DNA from: Promethearchaeota archaeon
GTDB taxonomy: Archaea > Asgardarchaeota > Lokiarchaeia > Sigynarchaeales > SOKP01
Assembly (NCBI GenBank): GCA_019058515.1
Contig: JAHPYY010000082.1
Span: 1-20,544, forward strand
DNA: 20,544 nt
Direction: 5' to 3'
The position numbers and the translations under genes were made by a program. A model generated the notes under the pieces. The model was not told the DNA's origin. It ran no database searches and was given only the letters and a program-made list of their open reading frames with translations. This document shows, piece by piece, positions 15,000 through 20,544 of the stretch (positions are counted from its first letter, which is position 1; each line of letters starts with the position of its first letter).

Positions 15000-16187
15000 T
15001 TATTCTTCGAAATCTTTCAAATCTACGCATTCTTTAATGTTTTCAATTGTTAGGAGTTTCTCATTAACATTATCAGTAAATATGTCCTTTCTCTTGGATG
15101 TATCAATATCTAAGACGAAAGTTAAGTTATCGTTATAATCATAGTATTCTAAATTAATATATCTCTTGCGAGCTTTATACCAAGTAGGTCTGATGAGAAA
15201 GAATAAATCTTCCAAACGCGTATTAAGCTCATTTATTGTCAATTCCTTAAGTGCAAATTTGACCATTTCGGTTTGAGTTGAATATTTTTTAACAGAAAAA
15301 CCAAATGTATTATAGCAATTTATCAAATCTAAAATAGAAGATTCTTCTCGTAATTCTGTGTTTTCCCAATATGGTTTTATTTCGTCCATATTATCAAGAA
15401 AAAATATAGAATGAGCTAATCTAAGAATAGAAAATATGTCATTAACATATAAGAACAATTTCCATAATTCCGGTTGGTATAATAGTATCTCCTTCTCTTT
15501 TGGAGGTTTTTTATACTTGCACATAATCTTATTATTCTTCACCAAATATTTGTCGTGTTTTTCGATATTTCTCCAATCGTTTAATTGTAAGTTCCAAGGC
15601 GGAGGTATAAGAAGATCGTTAAAAGTTTCAAATTTAATGAGTTCCTTTACAATACTTCCAAGATCTAACTTTTTTATATATAGGGGAGTAGGTTTTTCGT
15701 TATTTACAACCTTCTCTAAATATAAGAGAATCCTTAAATAGGGTTGAATACATTTTTCTATAATCTTGCCAATTTTGGTGAATACATCTTCTGCAAACTC
15801 GTGTAACTTCATTTTATTTCTATCTCGGTCTATATTGAACATTGTCACAATCTTTGAAGTCGCTTCTGTTACATCTTCTTGCCAATATTGGTAAGATTTA
15901 TAGCATAACACTGGATCTTTCTCTTTTGCTTCCCAAAAAACTTCAATGCATTTCTCAAATAACAATTTGCAATCCTTATAAGAAGTAATATGCATAAGTG
16001 AATCGATATATTGAGACATATAAGCATAGACTTGTACTCTCGAAATGGATTTACTTTTTAGGTAAGGTTTATACGTCTCAAAGATAAAATCTTCGATCTC
16101 ACTTTTTTTAAGTCCTGATTCAAATAGTTCTATTATAATACCCTTGTCTTCTTTTTCATGTACGTATTTTTCAATAATATTTGGCAT
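15000..16187 (-). CDS. Unknown 395-residue protein with HEPN-like RNxxxH motif
   Basis: Family not recognised. The protein is largely helical and soluble, with no membrane segment or signal. Residues 15-60 include a short helical unit (IIIELFESGLKKSEIEDFI) resembling small HTH-like domains. In the middle, NDWRNIEKHDKYLVKNNKI (203-221) contains Arg206-Asn207-xxx-His211, followed by a short strand-turn-strand. This is the arrangement of the RNxxxH active site and following hairpin in HEPN ribonucleases. The helices before (about 140-190) and after (235-262) could complete the HEPN bundle. If so, it could act as an RNase in a defence or toxin role, but no nucleotidyltransferase-type antitoxin partner lies next to it. 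Start ATG 16187. The flanks are non-coding, so it appears monocistronic. Confidence 0.7.
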   Translation of the reverse strand: MPNIIEKYVHEKEDKGIIIELFESGLKKSEIEDFIFETYKPYLKSKSISRVQVYAYMSQYIDSLMHITSYKDCKLLFEKCIEVFWEAKEKDPVLCYKSYQYWQEDVTEATSKIVTMFNIDRDRNKMKLHEFAEDVFTKIGKIIEKCIQPYLRILLYLEKVVNNEKPTPLYIKKLDLGSIVKELIKFETFNDLLIPPPWNLQLNDWRNIEKHDKYLVKNNKIMCKYKKPPKEKEILLYQPELWKLFLYVNDIFSILRLAHSIFFLDNMDEIKPYWENTELREESSILDLINCYNTFGFSVKKYSTQTEMVKFALKELTINELNTRLEDLFFLIRPTWYKARKRYINLEYYDYNDNLTFVLDIDTSKRKDIFTDNVNEKLLTIENIKECVDLKDFEE

Positions 16188-16330
16188 TTATTCTATCCTA
16201 GTAGTTAAAATATTCTTGAAGATATGAAATGTAGAGTAAATTCTCTCTAAATAGAAATTGAGGTTATTACGCATAATAAGTTTTCTGTGTGTAGATTTTC
16301 TGATAAGTTAATATTCATGTAAAAAATGAA

Positions 16331-16524
16331 TTATTTTAACATTTCTAATTCTTCTTTAGTTAAATATTTCAAATATCCTTCCTCTTCTAAGTATTTTACT
16401 ACGGATGGAAACCCTGATTTTTATCGCAATCATGAAGGTCTTTTGGAATTGAATTAGGCTCTAGATTTTTTGTTAAATTATCTACTAAAATAGTTTCACT
16501 TTTATTTCTTGATGTGTGAAACCC
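16331..16524 (-). pseudogene. Frameshifted, 5'-truncated gene remnant
   Basis: Two open pieces in different frames join across an A-run. The upstream piece reads GFHTSRNKSETILVD and on to LHDCDKN; the downstream piece reads SGFPSVVKYLEEEG and ends KEELEMLK before TAA at 16331-16333. Adding one base to the five-A run (minus strand, 16418-16422) would restore one frame of about 65 codons. There is no start codon: a TAA precedes the first piece at 16525-16527. It looks like the C-terminal remains of a decayed gene. The family is not recognised; a sequencing error in the homopolymer would explain the frameshift but not the missing start. Confidence 0.45.
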
Positions 16525-16574
16525 TTAAGAACTCAGAATTTGTAAATAAATGAAAGCAATTTAAGGTTAGTATA

Positions 16575-16715
16575 ATGAATGTTAAAGAACTTATTGATAA
16601 GTTAAAAGAATTTCCTTCTGAGTGTAAAGTAATACATCGAAAAGGACAATACTACATGAAAATTAAGAAAGTAGAATTAACAAAAACCGAACCACAAAAA
16701 GTTAGAATCGAGTAA
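16575..16715 (+). CDS. Small protein of 46 residues
   Basis: The ATG at 16575 opens a 46-codon frame beginning MNVKELIDKLKEF, with the middle CKVIHRKGQYYMKIKKVELT and ending KVRIE. The opening helix followed by two predicted strands resembles small proteins often found in mobile elements that begin with the same kind of VKELIxKLKxF helix; I cannot assign a family. AAGG lies about nine bases upstream, a weak ribosome-binding site. It stands between the remnant at 16331-16524 and the convergent cysteine-rich gene. The coding-like composition and clean ends support it as real, but its function is unknown. Confidence 0.55.
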   Translation: MNVKELIDKLKEFPSECKVIHRKGQYYMKIKKVELTKTEPQKVRIE

Positions 16716-16794
16716 TCTATTAAACTTAGCAAATATAAATACTTATCTAACTCGATTAAAGACATTAATTTTATTAATCATTCTATTCGCTCTA

Positions 16795-17184
16795 TTACTT
16801 TTCAAAACTCATTTGAGCCTTAATCCATTTATAACATTCCACGCAAAACCATTCTCCTTGTTCAGGAATATATGCCATATCCAAATTAGTGAAATCCATT
16901 TTTTCCATTGGATGCTCTTTTACAAATTTCTTACTTGAAAAACATGAACCTCCATTACCACATCGACAAATCGAACCAGTTGGTAATGATAAAAGCTTAT
17001 TAATCCTATTCCTTATTTCTTTACGGTCTAAATCGTTAAGTCCTTTCTCATCAATTAATTTATCTTCTAATTCTTCTAATTCATCAATTTTATCACTTAC
17101 AGTTTGTAATAAAATTTTCCTCAAATTACTTCTTACTTTCCTTAAACAAGGATTTTCAATAATTATGGTTCTTTCTTTTTTCAT
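16795..17184 (-). CDS. Cysteine-rich (probable zinc-binding) small protein
   Basis: 129 residues, family not recognised. A basic N-terminus is followed by an acidic helical coiled-coil-like stretch (about 28-65, DKIDELEELEDKLIDEKGL). A metal-site candidate follows: Cys73, Cys75 and Cys81 (ICRCGNGGSC) with Cys114 and Cys117 (WFCVECYKW). The last pair flanked by aromatic residues is typical of a zinc knuckle. The arrangement CxC-x5-C...CxxC could hold one zinc ion. The start is ATG at 17184. It is divergent from the LRR gene and shares a short intergenic region with it. A nucleic-acid or protein-binding role is a guess. Confidence 0.65.
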   Translation of the reverse strand: MKKERTIIIENPCLRKVRSNLRKILLQTVSDKIDELEELEDKLIDEKGLNDLDRKEIRNRINKLLSLPTGSICRCGNGGSCFSSKKFVKEHPMEKMDFTNLDMAYIPEQGEWFCVECYKWIKAQMSFEK

Positions 17185-17290
17185 TATTGAGTCAATGCTT
17201 ATTTACATTTAATTAAAACATCATTTTATTTCTATATTCAAATCTATAAATTTAATTCCCTCCTAAACATTAAATCATTGGAAACTTACA

Positions 17291-17298
17291 TTATAATA
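17291..17298 (+). promoter_or_regulatory. TATA-box candidate for the LRR gene
   Basis: TTATAATA lies 58-65 bases before the GTG start of the LRR gene. A transcript would start near 17320 with a leader of about 35 bases. The region is AT-rich, so the call is weak. Confidence 0.3.
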
Positions 17299-17355
17299 AG
17301 ATAAGTGATTCTAAAAAACAGTTTAGAAATTGAAAATTAAAGGCGTAGAGTTCAG

Positions 17356-18336
17356 GTGAGTTCGAAAGAAGTAAGAGAATTTCAAGTAAATGAATATATC
17401 ACTCTAAAGTTAGAAAACAGTGAAACATTTATCTACATAAAGGGAGATAGATTTATTCAGTGCAAATATCTTTTATTGAATATACAAGTTGATGAAATTA
17501 CCTCATTAGATAAGATTGATTCAATTGATGAAGTAGCAGAAGAGTTAGAAATCTATACTGAACCTCATGCTGATATTCTTAAGAATATTCCTCCTGAAAA
17601 CGAATTTTGGGGTCATTGTTCAAACTTACAAATATGGTATGAACATAATTATGATACAAGATTATTACACAGTAGTTTATCATTTCCCTTATTAAAAAAA
17701 TTAACTGAAGTTGGAGATCCTCTTGCTAAACAAGTTTATTTAGATGAAATTTATAAAAGAATCAATAATGGCTATATGCCAGTTATTAATTACTTGTATA
17801 TTGCAGATTACTTGGATTTTCTCAATAGAGAGGATTTTATTGGTTTAATTCTTGATTCAGATGCTAATACTCTATTAGAACTTGAAAAATTACTAAATAT
17901 TAATTTCGAATTAATTGATTATAAACATTCAATATCTATTGAAAATAAATCAATAGTTCAAATTACATTGAAGGATCAAGGATTAAAGGAAATTCCAATA
18001 AGTTTAGCTAATTTATTATCCTTAAAGTCCATTGATGTTTCATTTAATCAAATCAAAACAATACCAAAGATTATTACAAATATAGAGGTACTTGAATATT
18101 TAGATTTAAACTTTAATTCTTTACAAGAGTTACCAGAATCAATTGGAAATTTAAAAAACTTAAAAAATCTCTACTTAAGAGGTAATAAATTAACTAGAAT
18201 TCCTGATTCCATAATAAAGCTTGAATTTCTTGAGGAGATTGACATTAGAGATAACTATTTTAAAGAGATTCCTAAAGTCTTACTTGAGTTAAAGATGCTT
18301 CAAAAGAATTCGAAACTAAAAATAAATATTAATTAA
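17356..18336 (+). CDS. Leucine-rich-repeat protein with N-terminal helical domain
   Basis: 326 residues in two parts. Residues 75-165 hold a helical domain with HCSNLQIWYEHNYDTRLL (87-104), FPLLKKLTEVGDPLAK (110-125) and later YLDFLN; I believe similar segments occur in other Asgard LRR proteins, but this is from memory. From about 198 to 312 there are five LRRs of 23 residues with the LxxLxLxxNxLxxIP pattern: KEIPISLANLLSLKSIDVS, KTIPKIITNIEVLEYLDLN, QELPESIGNLKNLKNLYLR, TRIPDSIIKLEFLEEIDIR and KEIPKVLLELKML. Such repeats bind proteins. The start is GTG at 17356; the frame is closed 16 bases upstream. The gene has only about four CpG in 981 bases, far fewer than the reductase pair, so it may be of foreign origin. 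Convergent with the S26 gene. Confidence 0.82.
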   Translation: MSSKEVREFQVNEYITLKLENSETFIYIKGDRFIQCKYLLLNIQVDEITSLDKIDSIDEVAEELEIYTEPHADILKNIPPENEFWGHCSNLQIWYEHNYDTRLLHSSLSFPLLKKLTEVGDPLAKQVYLDEIYKRINNGYMPVINYLYIADYLDFLNREDFIGLILDSDANTLLELEKLLNINFELIDYKHSISIENKSIVQITLKDQGLKEIPISLANLLSLKSIDVSFNQIKTIPKIITNIEVLEYLDLNFNSLQELPESIGNLKNLKNLYLRGNKLTRIPDSIIKLEFLEEIDIRDNYFKEIPKVLLELKMLQKNSKLKININ

Positions 18337-18372
18337 TAGGTTAATTTTCCCCTGTTGTATTCTAATTATAGT

Positions 18373-19734
18373 TTAGAGTAAATGAGAATAGAATAAATAT
18401 TTAATCCCAATAGAAGTTTTACCAAAATCATATTGGTTATTGAATGCTTTTCGGTATTGGAGACACCAATAACCTGGTGCTTTACCTTTTAGCAATGAAT
18501 TTAAAGTGTTTTCGAACCTTTTTGCATATTGTTGTTCTTTCTGTGTTATCAGAGATGGATCTGAATTAATATCTTTATGTATTTCTTCTTCAAAAAATTT
18601 CCATATTAAAACCGAGGCACTTATTCGACTATCCATGGTTCTATCTAAATGAGGTAAATCTGTTCTATAATGATGTCTTTTTGTATATTGCATTGCTCTT
18701 GCTTCTAATTCTTCTTCCGTTAGAATAGCTAATTGAGATTGAGTCAGACCGTCTGGATTATATTTTATATATAAATCAATGAATTTTTGTCCTGTATAAA
18801 AATCTCTTCCATCAGATAGTCTCCATTGTATTTTTCGTTGTTCCTCCACTGAACCAAGCCATTCACCTTGATAAACTCTCTCATTATTCTTTAATTTTTG
18901 AATAAAATAGGATTCCCTTATATTATAATCATAATAATCCCAAATATTTTTGCATAAATCATAAAGATTGCTTGGAAGCTGAATTTGTTTTAATCCCTTT
19001 AATGTTAATCCATTTTTTAACATTTGGCTACAGATACATCCTATCAGTTCATTTTTTATAATTGTAAGCTTCCTATTACTTAATCCACTAACACTACCAA
19101 TTTCGAAAATAGCTATTAGTAAATTTCTAAATCCACTAAGTTCTGTTCTAGGTGATCCACATACACTAGTATAAAATCTCATAATATCATTTGAATTTGA
19201 GAATAATTCGTTTATTTCCTCAATGATTTCAGATTGAGTATAACTCACATATGAAGAAATGATTTTCTTCAATTCACTATTGATTTTTCTTTGGTGTTCA
19301 TTAAATGCATAAGCCTCAATTACAGTCAATTTCCCTTGACTTACGAGTTCATTTAACCATTCTTGATTTTTCGTTGATGTATCAACCTTACCTAGGATAT
19401 CCTTTCTGGAAACAAGTTGAATATCTGGTTCTAAATTATTAACGCCTTTTGTTCTATATTTAATCTCCCCATTCTCATTTTCAAAACCAATTATCTCATG
19501 GACAATTTCAACCCCATCCAGTTCAAATATAATTATGTCTCCCTTGTTATACTTGGTCAATCTCCAAACCTTCTTAGCTTGAGCTACATCGCCATCATTT
19601 AAGACGGTAGTCATTGAATGACCTGAAACTTGAAATGCGAAATGTCGTTTAAGGTAATTCTTAAATTTTTGGATAGAATTTGGTGTATTTTGGTTAATTC
19701 GAGCTTGTACAATCCCATCTTTATAATTTTCCAC
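18373..19734 (-). CDS. Signal-peptidase-like (S26) domain fused to an unknown C-terminal region
   Basis: 453 residues. Residues 30-120 match the S26/S24 peptidase fold: the catalytic-serine segment FQVSGHSMTTVLNDGDV (34-50, Ser40), KGDIIIFELDG (64-74), VHEIIGF (78-84, His79) and YRTKGVNNLEPD (93-104), ending ILGKVD. Histidine rather than lysine at the second position follows the archaeal and eukaryotic signal peptidase (Sec11) type, with Asp103 a possible third residue. There is no N-terminal membrane helix, unlike real signal peptidases. Residues 125-453 are unrecognised: a helical region, then a polar part with RHHYRTDLPHLDRTMDSRIS (about 355-375) and GYWCLQYRKAF near the end. A cytosolic self-cleaving or regulatory protease fused to an effector is conceivable. 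The start is GTG at 19734. It is divergent from the RHH regulator. Confidence 0.68.
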   Translation of the reverse strand: MENYKDGIVQARINQNTPNSIQKFKNYLKRHFAFQVSGHSMTTVLNDGDVAQAKKVWRLTKYNKGDIIIFELDGVEIVHEIIGFENENGEIKYRTKGVNNLEPDIQLVSRKDILGKVDTSTKNQEWLNELVSQGKLTVIEAYAFNEHQRKINSELKKIISSYVSYTQSEIIEEINELFSNSNDIMRFYTSVCGSPRTELSGFRNLLIAIFEIGSVSGLSNRKLTIIKNELIGCICSQMLKNGLTLKGLKQIQLPSNLYDLCKNIWDYYDYNIRESYFIQKLKNNERVYQGEWLGSVEEQRKIQWRLSDGRDFYTGQKFIDLYIKYNPDGLTQSQLAILTEEELEARAMQYTKRHHYRTDLPHLDRTMDSRISASVLIWKFFEEEIHKDINSDPSLITQKEQQYAKRFENTLNSLLKGKAPGYWCLQYRKAFNNQYDFGKTSIGIKYLFYSHLL

Positions 19735-19803
19735 TAGATTCTCATGAGTTTCCGCGTATGGATTTACCTTTCTAGTTTAAATTTAATGATAATTTCGACA
19801 AAA

Positions 19804-19813
19804 TTTTAATATA
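19804..19813 (+). promoter_or_regulatory. TATA-box candidate for the RHH regulator
   Basis: TTTTAATATA precedes the RHH gene. A start site about 25 bases on would fall near 19835, on top of the palindrome at 19820-19836. Confidence 0.4.
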
Positions 19814-19819
19814 GCCGAA

Positions 19820-19836
19820 GTTTGTGTCATACAAAC
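19820..19836. promoter_or_regulatory. Palindromic operator candidate before the RHH regulator
   Basis: GTTTGT and ACAAAC form a perfect inverted repeat with a five-base spacer, ending three bases before the Shine-Dalgarno GAGGTGAT of the RHH gene. RHH proteins bind short palindromes as dimers of dimers and usually control their own promoters, so autoregulation fits. The site also lies in the divergent region shared with the S26 fusion gene. Confidence 0.5.
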
Positions 19837-19850
19837 CAGAGGTGATGTGT

Positions 19851-20360
19851 ATGAGTCAAAAATCAATATCTAAAAAGCGTAAATACCATTATCGGTATAT
19901 TCAAGTCATTGTTTCTTTAAAAGAAAAAGAAAAAATCGAGGAATTTAGAAAAAAAGAAAATTTCAAAACCTTATCTGATTTCGTGCGAAGAATTATTTTC
20001 GATCACATCCGTAAGAGGGAAAATCCTGATTTATTTATGTTAGCGGACGATTCAACTCTCAACTCAATTGTAATAGAACGAATTGCTCAAAACACAGGGG
20101 AGATTCGCGAACTTATTTCTCAACGCCTAGATTCACTGGAAGAGATAAGAAAAATGGTCGCGAACTTGCATAGGATTGCTGAAGTTAATGCACTAGCAAA
20201 AGAACGGGAAACTATAATGGATTTGTTAGAAAACCACTCTTCCTTATCACTTAGACAGATTCAAGAAGAGACTAACCTACCTGAAGATATAATCTTCAAA
20301 ATTATATCTGATTTAAACCTATTTAAAATCACTGCATCGGGGCGATTTGCATTACGCTAA
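19851..20360 (+). CDS. Ribbon-helix-helix / winged-helix regulator
   Basis: 169 residues from ATG 19851, chosen because AGGTGA ends five bases before it; in-frame GTG 19824 and ATG 19845 lie in or before that site. After a basic tail (MSQKSISKKRKYHYR), residues 16-58 form an RHH fold: strand YIQVIVSL, helix KEKIEEFRKKEN, then LSDFVRRIIFDHIR. A coiled coil follows (about 75-118, EIRELISQRLDSLEEIR). Residues 120-168 look like a winged helix: IMDLLENHSSLSLRQIQEE, NLPEDIIFKIISDL, FKITASGRFALR. Such RHH-coiled coil-wHTH proteins could regulate transcription or assist recombination. It overlaps the tyrosine recombinase reading frame at its 3' end, which suggests a joint unit, and probably controls itself through the palindrome upstream. 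Confidence 0.75.
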   Translation: MSQKSISKKRKYHYRYIQVIVSLKEKEKIEEFRKKENFKTLSDFVRRIIFDHIRKRENPDLFMLADDSTLNSIVIERIAQNTGEIRELISQRLDSLEEIRKMVANLHRIAEVNALAKERETIMDLLENHSSLSLRQIQEETNLPEDIIFKIISDLNLFKITASGRFALR

Positions 20361-20544
20361 CCAATCAACAAATCATTGAAAGGTACCTTCAGCGTTATAA
20401 GCACTCTAAAAATTCTGTATTTTATCGAAAATACGCGCTAAATTACTTCTTCAAACAAAGATATTTTGGTTACGATGGGCACATATTTGACATACATAAA
20501 AAAGACGCAATTGATTTCTTCGATTACTTAAACCACAATGAAGA
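20351..20544 (+). CDS. Tyrosine recombinase (integrase), N-terminal part, start unclear
   Basis: The frame runs off the right edge. Visible residues read TNQQIIERYLQRYK, SVFYRKYALNYFFKQ, then YDGHIFDIHKKDAIDFFDYL. This resembles the N-terminal SAM-like core-binding domain of XerC/D-type tyrosine recombinases: a helix, a ...xxT...Y...L..FF segment, and the ...I..I...DI..F..YL segment. The catalytic R-H-R-Y residues would lie outside the window. The frame lies -1 relative to the RHH gene and overlaps its last codons. It has no ATG, GTG or TTG between the preceding stop and the domain; ATT at 20351 or 20345 is the only weak choice. It is either a non-standard start, a recoded fusion or a broken copy. 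Its presence suggests that this end belongs to an integrated element. Confidence 0.55.
   Translation, partial: MTLTNQQIIERYLQRYKHSKNSVFYRKYALNYFFKQRYFGYDGHIFDIHKKDAIDFFDYLNHNE

Noticed and set aside
1..20544. CRISPR array.
   Set aside because: No regularly spaced repeats were seen in any intergenic region.

Overview
The window reads as AT-rich archaeal DNA, by eye about one third G+C. The archaeal markers are an LSm (Sm-like) gene directly upstream of the gene for ribosomal protein L37e, a SepCysS gene for tRNA-dependent cysteine synthesis, a Roadblock/LC7 protein, and promoters of BRE/TATA form. WD40, LRR, Roadblock and SepCysS genes together with a benzoyl-CoA-reductase/2-hydroxyacyl-CoA-dehydratase-like pair fit an Asgard (Lokiarchaeia-like) archaeon best. 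That placement is inference from gene content, not a database result.

Layout, left to right. Positions 1-8552 are mostly minus-strand genes: the N-terminal part of quinolinate synthase (nadA), an orphan MEDS-domain histidine kinase, SepCysS, then a two-gene unit of a degenerate isochorismatase-like protein and a large tail-anchored WD40 protein. A 20-bp palindrome lies just upstream of the WD40 gene. A plus-strand gamma-class carbonic anhydrase follows, converging on an overlapping Roadblock/LC7-ThiF pair in which the ThiF protein lacks the usual catalytic cysteine. Next come the L37e/LSm operon and a flavodoxin-ferredoxin fusion (EFR1 type). The EFR1 gene is divergent from a plus-strand pair encoding two Fe-S subunits of the benzoyl-CoA reductase/2-hydroxyacyl-CoA dehydratase family (10600-12909).

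From about 12926 to the right edge the window looks accessory. It holds a GIY-YIG endonuclease-like gene overlapping a small HTH gene across a perfect -1 slippery heptamer; a 512-base gap with a G+C-richer block; a large unknown protein with a HEPN-like RNxxxH motif; a frameshifted gene remnant; a 46-residue small gene; a cysteine-rich protein; a strongly CpG-poor leucine-rich-repeat gene; and a signal-peptidase-like (S26) domain fused to an unknown C-terminal region. At the edge a ribbon-helix-helix/winged-helix regulator with a palindromic operator candidate overlaps the 5' part of a tyrosine recombinase. The recombinase, the endonuclease, the broken gene and the compositional contrast together suggest an integrated mobile element or an insertion hot spot, whose outer boundary is outside the window.

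No tRNA, rRNA or CRISPR array was recognised. The most interesting leads are the slippery GIY-YIG/HTH junction, the S26 fusion, the WD40-TM/degenerate-hydrolase unit with its palindrome, the Roadblock-ThiF pair, and the HEPN-like protein.
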